From Macrocystis pyrifera (taxonomy: Eukaryota > Sar > Phaeophyceae > Laminariales > Laminariaceae), in the NCBI GenBank assembly GCA_031763025.1, contig JASSKH010000023.1, forward strand, positions 4,987,501 to 5,051,500: 64,000 nucleotides of DNA, given 5' to 3'. The notes beneath the pieces were generated by a model. It saw only the letters and a program-made list of their open reading frames with translations. It made no database searches and was not told the DNA's origin. Every line of letters begins with the position of its first letter. Positions within the stretch are counted from its first letter, which is position 1. A program made the translations under genes and the position numbers. Below are positions 24,471-35,725 of this stretch, one piece after another.

Positions 24471-25035
24471 GGTTGGCATCGGTTGGCGACGACGCTGTAA
24501 AACACGCCTCTCACTGTGTGAGCAAGACGGGGTACCCTTTTTTTTTTTTTGGCGGTTACGGCAGCTGGCAGTCGAGTTACATCATTTTTATGCGGGGAGA
24601 ACATTTACTCCGCACAAGGGGGATGATCGTATCACGAAGTGTGTATATGGTATGGCACCCACGAGGAAGGTACATAGTAAACCCATTGCTGTCTCTGGGA
24701 GTGGCCAGACTAGAAATGAAATCAAATTTTTGACGCTGTCATCCATACGCAAGAATATCCGCCTCAAAAGCGGTTCTTAGTATAATGCAGCTCACCCGTC
24801 ATGCGACTCGCCCGACACCTCACGGCGCTTCGCGCTTGGTGCAAGCAATTGATGTCTTCCTGGTCGGTGAAAACCCGACGTGCTCCGTCCCGGCATTGTA
24901 GGGATGCGAGGGTCTATAATAATACGACTACGGTCATGCTTGATGGTGTGTACCCCCCCCCCCCCCCCCCATCCCTCACAGGAACGGTGCCCCATCTCGG
25001 AAGGGATGCGTGGTCAATGGTCAAATGACTGAGGC
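24471..25035 (+). repeat. Family R repeat, copy 2
   Basis: Same order of landmarks as 12129, T run at 24539-24550, C run 24952-24971, then a further GATGCGTGGTCAATGGT block that also ends other copies. Confidence 0.8.
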
Positions 25036-25039
25036 AAGG

Positions 25040-26340
25040 AACGAGTACGCCCCCACTCCCACCCCCCCCCGACCCCCGCCATTTTGCGCCAGTTGATGGT
25101 ATAGGGGAAATCCGCCATAGAATACACTTTACGCCGGCAACGCTCAGTGGCCAAAAGCTACCGCTGTACAACTGTGGACGCCAACCTGAGTCCGCACGTA
25201 GATAAGAGTCGGTGTACCGTAGAAAGTTGGTTGCGCCTTGAGCTACCGAAACAAGGAGCTTTCTGTGGCGATTTTTCCCTACATTGTACCGGGACTCGCT
25301 TTCGAAACACCCCCGGTATACCGTTTTCTGTCTCATCGCGAGTCTGACACGTTTGCACTTGCCGTTACAGAAAAAACGGCCTTAAATAACATGCCTCTGT
25401 CTCACCATTGGACCTACAGTTTACAGGCTCTGTGAGACAGCCAGCACTTAGCTGTACTAAAAACGAAATGCTCCGAAATGAAGGAGGACAATTATAAGCT
25501 GTCTGGGCCCCTATAAAAGAGCATCCACGTTTGGGGACACAAAGCACTTGGAAATGGTGTGAGGTAGTGCTTTACAGGTAAACAGGGTTGTTGCTTTTAA
25601 AACCATCGCGATGCGAAGGAGGTAGGACGTGAAGATGGTTGGAAGACAGTCTCGAGACAGGTTTCAGTGTTTAGAGCCGACGACAAGATCTACTTTCAGA
25701 AAGTGCTTAGAAATTTCTTCGGGCCTTTACACATGACAAACATTCCCCTTGGATTCATATCCACGTTTACGTGGACAACCTTGCTTGGTATTGGCGTAGG
25801 ATTTTTTTTTCCCGTTACAAAAGGGTTAAATAAAGGAACATGATACGAAAGTATGGTAGACGGGGTTGGCCAGCTCGTTGTGCTGACACGCATCACGGAC
25901 ACACCCCTAAAATGCGACAAGACCCCCATCCCGAACACCAAAACCCAATATTTTTACTGGATTATTTTAGGAGCATAGCAACTAACCGTTCCTGCGCATG
26001 CAATCCACGAAGCAAGAATGGGGCCAAGGTCACCATGTGCTGCTGATTTACGTACGCACCTTCGTAATAAAAAGTACTACGTGCCGGTACCAGGTATGGA
26101 TTGTAAAAACTACACACGGCCACTGTCCTATTCCCAAACCACAACAACAAGTACAATATTTCAGCACACACGCGCACACAAACTGTAGTAGTCCTGGCTG
26201 AAAGCCTCTTTTTTCGGTGGTGTAGCCGAGCCAAAAAGTTCGGCGACGTGCAGCACGCCATGGTCGGAGGAGCGCAAATTTGCGCATTTCAAGACAGAGG
26301 CACAAAAAAAAACAAGGCAAACAAGAAAAGCTAGTCAAGG
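25040..26340. other. No firm gene
   Basis: Coding-like scraps on the minus strand (25365-25450 with three Cys and a stop) but no consistent exon chain. Confidence 0.35.
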
Positions 26341-26460
26341 CCACTACAACAACCAAGCAACCAACGAAACAACCAACTAACCATCCATCAACCAACCATC
26401 CAATCAACCAGGCAAAAACCAACCAACCGTTCAAGCCACTAACCACCCAACAATCCAACT
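26340..26460. repeat. (CAAC/CAAT)n tract
   Basis: ACCAACCAACCATCCAATCA-type tetramers, like those in gene B introns. Confidence 0.8.
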
Positions 26461-26984
26461 GTCATGTATCAGTTACGCCTCTTTGTCGCTTCGAACCATA
26501 ACATAGGCGCCGTTCAGCCATGCAGTTTTTCAATCCTTGCAAAAAAAAAAGCCGTGGCGCCGCTTCTCGCTTTGCGCAAGGTATTATCATGCCAGATCAG
26601 CAGTGGCGGCGCCCAGAATATCGTACAGAGTACAGTAGAGGTACATAATAACGCTATAACTTTATTGCTCTTGGAGTTGAGTTGCCCTCCTACAATGTCC
26701 AGCTCAAACTTCGATCCCCTACAGCCAGTGAGAAAAATTAAACCCAAAAATAAAATCTAAACCAAGGAAGCCAAAATTTACGTCAGCTTAACGTGTCCAG
26801 CCTCCATTGAGAGCAAACATTTATTCTACGCGGTGGGTCCGGTCAATATGCTGGCGCACGCCTCGCTCACGCCTCGAGTCCGTCTACGCCCCGAACCCCA
26901 GCGCCACGCAGCTCGCGAACCACGCCACCATAACCCCGAAACCCCCTAAACCTATTCGTCGCGCTGAAGAATCTTCAGCCTATT

Positions 26985-27215
26985 CGTAGGATGAAGATGG
27001 TGATGGGGATGATGGTGACGGTGATAAAGGTGGTGGTGATGACGGCGAGGGTGATGACGGGGTTGATGATGATGAATTACGGTGGTGATGATGAATGGTG
27101 GTGTTGACGAGGACGATAATGAATGATGGTGGTGATGATGATGATGAAAGATGGTGGTGATGATGACGATGATGATGAATGATGGTGATGGTGGTGATGA
27201 TGGTGGTGACGACAC
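26985..27215. repeat. (GAT/GGT)n microsatellite
   Basis: GATGGTGATGATG-type triplets, imperfect. Confidence 0.9.
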
Positions 27216-27921
27216 ATGGGTGGGGAAGCGTAGGTCCGAGAGCGGAGAGCGGAGAAAAAACACAACATCATCAAACGATAAGAAAAAACTGGTGACGCGG
27301 ATTTTGGTCCTGAAGGCACCTCATTTGGTTGCCGTGTGTTTGTGGCATCGTGGAGGCTGTTCTGTGCCGGACTGGGCGGGCCCTATTTTCCCACCTTCTT
27401 GATTTTGACAGCTTCGAATATTTTGTGACTAATCGTCCTTTGAAGCGGCCGCCCACACCCAACTCAGCTCGTTCGCTGCAAATGTCTACTAACACCCCGC
27501 GTCGGCATTTTTTTCCCCCAGGATGAGCACTCGTACCAGTAGTATGGTTTGGGTCATCCGGACGTACTCAACAGAAAGCGGGCCACGGCGGAGCTTTCAA
27601 TCACATTTGGCCAAAACTACTCAGGATTGGACCAAGCTATATTTTGCAGCGTTGAAAGCAATAACTAGACCACCGTATCACATGTAAGACAACACACACA
27701 CCCTCCGGACAAAATTTCCCGGCTGGTACCCTCGACGACGGGGAGAGTGCAAATCGCCGAGCGGCGCGTCTATGGAAAAATATTTCAACGAGATTTTCCC
27801 AAAAGCCGCTATTTTCGTTGCGTGCCCCCCTCAGGTCATGTTACGGAGATAAATCGGCTCTAAAACTCGTCCCTGGAGGGGCGTGTTCATCTTATCACCC
27901 TAGCGTGATAGTGTTATACGG

Positions 27922-28002
27922 TACCACTCTGTCCCTGTATAAGGAACTTTTGTATCGAATATTAGTATAGAAAGTGTCTCTATTTTTCGGGACAGGGTGG
28001 TA
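27922..28002. mobile_element. MITE family B copy
   Basis: TACCACTCTGTCCCTGTATA ... TTTTTCGGGACAGGGTGGTA, a clean terminal inverted repeat. Confidence 0.72.
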
Positions 28003-28284
28003 TCCCCCTTCGAGCTGCACCCACGTTTTTGCGGACAGCCTGCACCGAAATAAGGGACTGTCGTGCAGGAGAACGTTGGCAGGATTACACGTAAATGACT
28101 ATCGTACCTGGTAGATCATATGCACCCCTTGTGGCAACTAAAAGAGCGTTTTTCGGGGCGAAAAAGGTACTTTGGAATCAGACTAGGAAAATTCTTTACA
28201 GTATTCACCACTACGAACAAAAAAAAAAACATGCATGGTTTCATCAGGGCGTAGTGACCGCCGACTGATACCATGCGAACCTCA

Positions 28285-28825
28285 TGGGGGGGGGGGGGGG
28301 GGGGTGTACTCGATAGGAGAGATGTACTCGATCTCATGCATGGCCGTAGTCGTATGACCATAGACCCTCGCAACCCTACAATGCCGGGACGGAACATGTC
28401 GGGTTTTCACCGACCAGGCAGACATTGCTTGCACCAAGCGCGAAGCGCCGTGAGGTGTCCGGCGAGTCGCATGAAGGGTGAGCTGCATCCTACTAAGAAC
28501 CGCTTGTGAGGCGGACTTGCATATGGATGACAGCTTCAATGAGTTAGTTTAATTTCCGGTGTGGCCACTTCCAGAGACAGCAATGGGAGTACTATGTAAC
28601 TGCCTCTTGGGTGCCTTACCTTGAACACTGCGAGATACGATCACTTCCCTTGTGCAGAGTAAAGGTTCTTTACTTCACACAAATGATCTAACTAGACGAC
28701 CAGCTGTGGGCGACCGCCAAAAAAAAAAACAAAAAAAAAAAACGGTACCCTGGATGTCTAGCTCACGTAGTGAGCGGCATGTTTTACAGTGTCGTTGCCA
28801 ACCGACGCCAACCCAACCCATATAA
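28285..28825 (-). repeat. Family R repeat, copy 3
   Basis: Inverted copy with G run at its plus-strand left end and A runs at 28720-28741. Confidence 0.8.
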
Positions 28826-29451
28826 TATATCTATAGGGGGGCGCCTGTTTATTGGGAGGAACAACTTTTTATGCGACTCAGGCCTATCTTTCGGTGGGTA
28901 CTTGGCAGAGATACCACTGTAGCTTGCTACGGAATGGGCCAACGAATAAAGCAAGCACCTAACAAGAACGTCAGTCAGCGTAACTTTTTGGGGGACGCTA
29001 TACACGTGAAGAAAATTCGGGTTTATAAATCGTGCGCAGGGGGCGAGTGCTACTCGTACACGAAATCTTACCATTACATGTACTAGCCTATGTTCAAGGG
29101 TGCTCAAGGATGGGATCACAATAAGGTTTGAAGCCTTGCTCATATATAAGGGAATACTGTACGAGGCGTTGTTTGTTGGCATGCCCATACTGTATGCTAC
29201 GCAGTCGGCGCTGACTAAGGGTCATCATCATCGGGGGTTTTTTTTCGCCTGATTTCCCTCGTTTTCTTGCAAAAAAAAAGAGGAAGAAGAAGAAAAAGAG
29301 AAAAAAGATTCCGAACTCAGCAAAATCAGGAAATTTAACGGAGGGAAAATGATCAGGAACGCATAGATTTCCTCGTTTAATAGGATGGAATGCCAGGGAA
29401 ATCAGAGCATAAAAAGCAATTTCAGGTCGTGAAAAATTGGACAGCACATTC

Positions 29452-30231
29452 AGGCCGTTTCCTATGCGGTTCGATTTCGAGCTTCAGATTTGTATTTTTC
29501 GATCTCAAAATCGAATGACCCTACTTATGCAGTTCGATTATGCAAAATCCGACCGGAAATTTTTCGATTTGGGAATCCGATGACCCATGTCGTCGGATTT
29601 TGGGCCAAAATCCGACGACCTGGGTCATCAGATTTTCAAATCGAAAAATGGCATGCTCTCTAAATTCAAGATATTATCCACGACAGCAAACAGCAGCGGA
29701 ACGATCGATGAGTTGGATGGTGATACAGCTGTATAGCGACGTTGCTTCGCGCCCGACGCGCGGACGGCGCGTCCCTCCGTGGCCAGACTAGAGTCGGCTG
29801 GCGCGGGCTCGGGCCTAGAGACCAAGAGAAGAGCACTCGACACGCGCCTCTCCGTGGATACGTACTCGTAGACTACACCGCAGCTGTACAGCAGCAGCAG
29901 CAAGTCAAGTCACAAAATCAAAAACACAAAATACCAAGACACAGGTTGACTCTAGCGCACTCGCCACGTCTCTTCGCTGCTAGACCAGAGGCAGTCAGCG
30001 TGGGCTCGGACGCTTGGGTCCTACGCGCAGGGCAGCGCACCCAGCGCGTCTCTTCGTGGCGCCAAATCACAAAAACGGCAGTTGGTCTCGGCGTTTGCTC
30101 GAATCTCTACACGCACAATAAATCTGATTTTTCCGCATAGGAAGACCCTTTCGATTTGTCAAGCTCATATATGAAAATGCCATCGGGTCACAATCTCAAG
30201 CTCAAAAATCGAACCGCATAGGAAACGGCCT
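29452..30231. mobile_element. 780-bp TIR element with 5-bp target duplication
   Basis: Termini AGGCCGTTTCCTATGCGGTT (with CGATTT following) are inverted at both ends and flanked by direct CATTC (29447-29451 and 30232-30236). The left arm holds internal AATCCGA / TCGGATT inverted motifs. No transposase frame. It lies next to the candidate exon at 30253. Superfamily not assigned. Confidence 0.8.
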
Positions 30232-30252
30232 CATTCTCCGATTTTATCGGCT

Positions 30253-30462
30253 CTACGTAGTCAAGGCTGGTAGGCGATCGCTTCTACAACCAAAGCACTC
30301 CTCGCTCGGATTACATGTTGGCTTCATCGAGGCCATCGTTGCGATCTGCGCTTCGCACACACCGAGGACAAGTGTGGAAATGGTCTCTGACGAAAAGCCA
30401 TCTCGCTTTCCCGACCGCTTCTCGTCGGACATCCCTGGCGCGGATGAAGGAGACCGGAGGGA
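30253..30462 (-). CDS. Candidate terminal exon (possibly gene A)
   Basis: A minus-strand open frame reads a Ser/Pro-rich start, a Lys/Arg patch, a Ser/Thr-Leu-Val stretch and a Cys-containing end (CNPSEECFGC) before TAG at 30255-30253. A possible phase-0 acceptor TTTTCAGAG precedes it. It lies 1.1 kb beyond gene A exon 2 with a phase-compatible start, and the intervening DNA is mostly repeats. Codon texture looks real, but the link to gene A is inference. Other frames across the same DNA are also partly open. Confidence 0.3.
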   Translation of the reverse strand, partial: SLRSPSSAPGMSDEKRSGKRDGFSSETISTLVLGVCEAQIATMASMKPTCNPSEECFGCRSDRLPALTT

Positions 30463-30616
30463 CTCTGAAAACTCTCCACGCCGTAAACACGAACAAAAAA
30501 AAAAAACGAACAAGAACACCAAACTATATTCCAAATGTTGTTGATTTGACGAACTGTAACTGCCCACGCCCCATGCACCATCCATTGAAACTCCCCAAGA
30601 AATATCCAATGACCAA

Positions 30617-30780
30617 ACAGCGGGAATGCTGAATGGGCCGTATGCACGATACAAACCAAGGCCTCCACGTGGGGGGCGACAAGGGATAACCCCCGAGACT
30701 AAGGCTCGTCCAAGACGTGGCCAAACGTAAACAAACACCCATACGAGTTGAATTCGACCGCACAAGTTAGTGATGATCGT
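30617..30780 (+). mobile_element. Diverged 3' fragment of SINE family 1
   Basis: GCGGGAATGCTGAATGGGCC..., a GGGGGGCGACAAGGGATAAC block and GGCTCGTCCAAGACG track the body of 18813 in order; the tRNA-like head is missing. Confidence 0.5.
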
Positions 30781-30860
30781 GATACAAAAACAACATTTCA
30801 AGCAAAAAAATGCCGGAGACTGTTTCAAACTCCACGACATAATAAGTTGTTGTGCTACAG

Positions 30861-31380
30861 GAGGGGGGGGGGAGGGGGGTGTACTCGATATTATGCATGG
30901 TCTTAGTCGTACGACCATGGACCCTCACATCCCTACAATGCCGGGACGGATAACGTCGGGTTTTCACCAACCAGGCAGACATTGCGTGCACCAAGCGCGA
31001 GAGGTGCCGTGAGGTGTTTCGGCGAGTCGCATGAAGATTGAGATGCACCCAACCTGGTACTAAGAACCGCTTGTGGGGCGGACTTGAACATGGATGACAG
31101 CTTCAATGAGGTCAATTTATTTCCCGGTGTGGCTACTTCCAGAGATAGCAATGGGGGTACTATGCAACTGCCTCGTGGGTGCTGCCTCACTATAAACTCT
31201 ACGTGGTGCGATCGTTTTCCTTGTGCGGAGTAAAGGTTCTCCACCCCGCACAAATGATCTACAACTCGATTGCCAGCTGTGACCGATCGCCGAGAACAAA
31301 AATGGTATCCTGGTTGTCTCGCTCAAGTAGTGAGCGGCATGTTTTGCATTGTCGTTGCCAACCGACGCCAATCCAACCTA
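30861..31380 (-). repeat. Family R repeat, copy 4, downstream of gene A exon 2
   Basis: Inverted copy with GGGTTTTCACCAACCAGGCAG and CTCAAGTAGTGAGCGGCATG landmarks. Confidence 0.8.
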
Positions 31381-31394
31381 TATACCAGTGTAAT

Positions 31395-31480
31395 ATAGGG
31401 GGGGGGGGGGGGGGGGGGGGCATGTCATTCATGACCGTGGTCGTACGGCCATAGATCCTCGCATCCCTACAATGCCACCA
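31395..31480 (-). repeat. Family R end fragment
   Basis: G run 31399-31420 then GGTCGTACGGCCATAGATCC and CCCTACAATGCC. It abuts copy 4 and overlaps the read-through frame of gene A. Confidence 0.65.
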
Positions 31481-31600
31481 CAAAAGGGAGGGGCGGGGGG
31501 GTGGCAGGCATGCAGAACGGGGCATATTAAAATGACCGCGACACACGGAAACACAGCGGTCGGGGCGGCCGGGGGAGGGGGAGCGGAGGTCCCAACCCAC

Positions 31601-31685
31601 CTGGTCATCAACACCACCGTCATCGCCTACGTCGGTCGCCCCGTCATCATCTTCTCCTCCTTCCCCACTATCAGACGTGGTGTTA

Positions 31686-31721
<36 letters not shown>

Positions 31722-32012
31722 CCGCATCCGCTCTCAAGGTCCGCGAGGTCTGCGTCCCCCACCGAGCTCCACTCCCGCACGAGGCCGCACGAAACCCCGT
31801 GCAGCTCTCCGTCGCTCTCCTGCCGCGTAAGGTCGATCAAGTACTCCGTGCCCAGTTCCAGGTACACCCCGCAGAAGGAGCTGCCGCTCTCCGTGATGAA
31901 GGTTACTTCATCCCCATACGCTGCACCCGACTCCTCCTTGTAGACCTCGATCACGTCCAAGCCGTAGGTGACGGGCTCGCTCAAAACTGTTATATCATTT
32001 GTAAGATTCGAC
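31601..32012 (-). CDS. Gene A exon 2: NTR/TIMP-like domain body and acidic/Ser-Asn tail
   Basis: The acceptor on the minus strand is GGTACACAG ending at 32013, one leading G (phase 2), then the domain from residue 52. It contains a YKEES region, FCGVYLELGTEYLIDL, VSCGLVREWSS and LESGC. A (AGC/AAC)-type run then encodes Ser and Asn, followed by Glu/Asp/Gly. The proposed donor is GACCAG|GTGGGT at 31600. If not spliced here, the frame runs into a ~560-bp-family fragment, which is unlikely to be native coding. Confidence 0.72.
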
Positions 32013-35000
32013 CTGTGTACCATGCGGGGTGGGGCGGGGCGGGGTAGGGTGGGGCGGTGCGGTGAGCGATGCGGTGCGGTGCGGTGCGGTCAAGGTCAAA
32101 CATAAGGTGGTGGCCTATTCACAGCAAATGGGAACGAACTTGCCGTGAGCTTTTCAAGCGTGCTATACATGAAAAAGCGTCAGTCCTGCAGCATATTTGC
32201 GGCTGCGTAACACGAGAGCATGCATGAATGTGATACAAGCAAACATGTCAGGAGAGACGTCAGCAATATAGGCGCGCTTCAGCGCGGGGGTTCCTAAAAG
32301 GTGCACACCTCAGACAGATCACCATCGACAGGTCATATACAGATCATTCCCAGTTCATGATCTAGTTCTCTGAAAGTGGATCTAATATCGGTCTTGCATG
32401 ATCTAGTTCGTTTTGACGGGTGGGAGCCGCAGAATCACTATAATCTGGCACATCTTTCTTCGGCTAGATCTGCATGGTAGACAGATCCTGCACAACCTCT
32501 CACAACGGTAGGTGAGGAGCTAGATCATCTAGATCATGATCTCTCTGTAGGTGATCTAGATCATGATCTACCTGTCGATGATGTGTCCGAGGTGTGTAAA
32601 TAGGTGTGATTGACGACGCCCAAAACTGCCGCCTCCTGACATCTTTGGTAACAAGAGACGAGAGGAAAAGCCAATATCCATCCGTCGGAGTATGCAGGCG
32701 ATCGAGGCCGCCCATGAACCAACGAAGCCCTTTTCGCATGCATCGAAGAGACTAACACTCTCAACAGCTCCCAAATGCATGTAACAAAAACGACAATTCG
32801 ATGGAGGAAGTCGTCAAGGTGGGAGGGGGAGGGGTACTCGTTGGTTGCTTGTCTTTCTCATTTGACCATTGACCACGCTTCCTTTCGAGACGGAGCAAGG
32901 GGGGGGTGTACTCGATATCATGCATGGTCGTTGTCGTATGACCATAGATCCTCGCAATCCCTGCAAATGCTGGGACAGAGCACGTCGACTTTTCACCGAC
33001 CAGGCAGACATTGCTCGCACCAAGCGCGAAGTGCGGTGAGGTGTTGGGCGAGTCGCATGAAGGGTGGGCTGCATCCCACCAAGCACCGATTTTGAAGCGG
33101 ATTTTCTTGCGCATGGATGACAGCGCCATTAAATTGATCTATCTGTTTTTTGTTGTGGCCAGGGGGCGGGCGTTCTTCGCATCAAACCCGTTCTTCCTAC
33201 CCATCGGCGTCCAGCACATGTGTCATCCAGTGTCCGTGCTGGTTCTTCATCCCACGAGAGAGGGAGATGGAACATTTGTGTTCACACCCTACACCCCTTT
33301 AGGACTGCAGTCCCGTTTTGGGGACAAAATACTTAAAATTTGAGTGGTTTGTCCCCAAAACAGGACTGCGATTTGCCCTAGTACGGGGGTCTATAGTTCA
33401 CAGGACCTATGGCATACATGAAAACCTATTTATTTAGGTATTTTTACTAACAATATTTGGTCCTGTTAACTATGGACCCCCGTAATAAAAGGATTAAAGA
33501 GATGCGCGGTATACACATCGAAAACACATCCAGAGCACGGAAGGAGAGTAGACAACGCAAAACTGCGATGCCAACGTACTACTGCACAGCGGTAGACACT
33601 CATACGAAAATTAGACACCGTTTTTGTAGCCGTAGATACCGCGAGCCCCGGCCCGCGATAATGGGGTGAGACGGACCAGGAGACCGAGGCAATAAGCACG
33701 ACGTATAGCAAAGCTCACCAGGTACCTTGTAAATTATTGTTAGGCTTGCCATCCGACAATGTGCAGCATGAGCTTCACCGTTGATCAATCGAAACATTCT
33801 GAAAGAAGAAATACCCAAAGGAAACCTATGCGCAAGGTCTATCTATCTTCTATGTCTACCTCATTTTATGCTTCATGTACGATACCCTGTAAACTGTAAA
33901 TAAACAGCAAATAAGCACATACCTGGTATTGAACAGATCAAATAGATCTCCATTTTCGCGATCGAGAACTTTAGAGGCAGATAGATCCCTGATTCACACC
34001 TCGAATGATCTGCAAGGTCTCTCTACATAATAAATATTTGCCGAGTGGGATATGTCTGTACGGCAAAGGCTCTTTCTTGCGCACAGGTTTGCTGGATGGG
34101 ATCTGCATGATACACCTGGCACGGCTATTTTTGCGCAAAATCTGGTGATAACGGTAACCTAAAGACGGTCCGGATGATCTATTAATAGTACTGCTGTAGA
34201 TCTACGAGTATAATGACAGATAGATCGTGATGATGTGTCCGATTTATTTGTTCTCCCCGAATCCGGAAAATAAATATTTAATCAGTCGAACTAGCTGACG
34301 TACTTCACATTTTTTTTTTTTTTAGCTGACGTACTTCAAAATTTATAAAAACACCCCATATCCTAGCGCCCCTGACTACATGCCAGGTATGTATATATAC
34401 ATATCGTACGTACGTAATGTATCCGACGTAGGTATTTTTTGAATAAGCAAGCGATTCGATAGTTTCGGTCACACCTTTACCTTTGTACTACCCTCTGCAT
34501 CAGCTCCTGGGAGAATCTGCTGCCTCGCAACGATCTTTTCTGGACATGCCACACGGCCACAGGCAGGTGTCTCCCCCCCCCACACATCATGTACTGCCTG
34601 TACTCGCCTTTATCTTTGTATGAAGTTACAACTATTATAAGTATAAATCAGAAATATAACTGCACCACGTACTCGCGTGTTTGGTACAGAATACTGGCTG
34701 TGGCATAAGACTATTATTAATAATACGAGACAGCAGGAGCCTCAGTACTATACAGCAGTACTGCTGCTGTAGTATTAATATTAATATATTAATAGTATAG
34801 TTCGTACATACACTGACTGATACGGGTACGTACTATTAATACTTGTGAGTACGACCACACGCACACTTAGTGGTGGCACAGCGACTTGCTGCGTACTGGT
34901 ATACCAATATAAAGCAACAAAAAAAGTAAACAATAAAATAAGAAGCTATTATTAATAGTAATAGAACAACAACAGCAGTGGTAGTTGGTGGTGACGGTAT

Positions 35001-35725
35001 CCTTATCCTTCATTCAAGTATCTATCCTTCAGATTTCAGATCATACCATGCAGATCCGCAGCATGACAACGCCTAGGTGCCATGTCGGCGGGGGGGGTGG
35101 GGGAAATGTACTTACTTGATTGGGAGGGCGGGGGGGGGATGTACGGAATACCTGTAATTGGTATCCGGTGCGCTCCTTTCGACCATATCATACGTCTCGA
35201 CTCTCGACGACACAACAGCAGAAACAGCAGCAACAACAGCAGAATCACCGATCGATCCGGTCTGAATTTACCGATCTGTCCGGACATTTAGGGAACTTTT
35301 GGATACTAACTTTAACTGCCAAACGATGCTTGAATTTTCGGACAGAGTGGGCAAAGAGAGACGTACCAAAAATAACGGTGATACATTTTTGTGCGTGATT
35401 GATCGATAATGGCCATGAATAAACGAATGACACGAAAAACCACCGCACAAATTGACAATGAGACGGGAGACGGGAGGCAACAACGGCATAGCCACGACCC
35501 ACCCCATCGCGACTAAACCCCACCACGCCCGCTCTCATTCTCATCTTGCTGTGCCTGTACTGTGTCTCACCTAGAGAACGCGTTCGCGTGCAGCACCACG
35601 CTTGCGAAGTCGTAAGTTTCGCAAAGCGTCCTCTCGCCGCAGCTGCAAGCTTCGGTTATGGTGCCGACCAGCACAACTGATAGACAAGCCGCTGTCACAG
35701 CAGCAGGGACGGTCAGTGGGGCCAT
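31601..35725 (-). CDS. Gene A: secreted NTR/TIMP-like protein (exons 1-2; 3' end unresolved)
   Basis: Inferred join on the minus strand: 35725-35571 then 32012-31601 (567 nt, 189 residues, phase 0 at the end). Signal peptide residues 1-26; mature N-terminus Cys-Ser-Cys. Exactly six Cys fall in the domain: CxC, a third Cys five residues after the second, then FCGVY, VSCGLV and the final SGC, matching the six-Cys layout of TIMP N-terminal domains. The core reads LGTEYLIDL and the segment after the fifth Cys is VREWSS, close to the family pattern. The domain is followed by a Ser/Asn run and an acidic Asp/Gly stretch. Gene B is the divergent neighbour, with the same intron position and phase. The stop is not certain: either reading continues past 31601 into repeat-derived sequence or it splices to an exon such as 30253-30462. 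Likely extracellular; protease inhibition is inferred from family only. Confidence 0.72.
32299..32602. mobile_element. MITE family D (GATC-rich), most intact copy
   Basis: The left end CACACCTCAGACAGATCA with CATCGACAGGT is matched by the inverted right end ACCTGTCGATGATGTGTCC then GAGGTGTG. The interior is full of GATCTAGATCATGATCT motifs. About 300 bp, ~30-bp terminal inverted repeats, non-coding. Confidence 0.65.
32860..33150 (-). repeat. Family R repeat, partial copy
   Basis: TTGACCATTGACCACGCTTC, G run, ATGCATGGTCGTTGTCGTAT, then GCACCAAGCGCGAAGTGCGG; the distal third is missing. Confidence 0.7.
33297..33371. mobile_element. Hairpin repeat family C copy
   Basis: AGGACTGCAGTCCCGTTTTG ... 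CCCCAAAACAGGACTGCG with the same AATTTGAGTGGT loop as 8493. Confidence 0.68.
33380..33487 (+). mobile_element. MITE family A copy
   Basis: Starts AGTACGGGGGTCTATAG (left end mutated), ends CTATGGACCCCCGTAATA. Confidence 0.82.
33930..34260. mobile_element. MITE family D, decayed copy in gene A intron 1
   Basis: AGATAGATCCCTGATTCACA, GGATCTGCATGATACA and GATGTGTCCG pieces in family D order. Confidence 0.45.
35269..35351. mobile_element. MITE family B copy in gene A intron 1
   Basis: TACCGATCTGTCCGGACATT ... GAATTTTCGGACAGAGTGGG. Confidence 0.65.
35571..35725 (-). CDS. Gene A exon 1: signal peptide and Cys-Ser-Cys start
   Basis: ATG at 35725-35723. A classic signal peptide with hydrophobic core LSVVLVGTI ends Thr-Glu-Ala before CSC. 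Then a third Cys and the strand ASVVLHANAFS, parallel to ASVVIHVEVLST in gene B. The donor is CTCTAG|GTGAGA in phase 2, identical in position and phase to gene B. Confidence 0.78.

Noticed and set aside
23965..24780. 271-codon plus-strand ORF
   Set aside because: The second half is a C-rich tract and family R repeat. The first half has Cys in both strands' frames but no splice support.
31259..31600. Read-through of gene A past the proposed donor
   Set aside because: It enters family R repeat sequence at about 31480 and Pro runs from a G tract; unlikely to be native protein.
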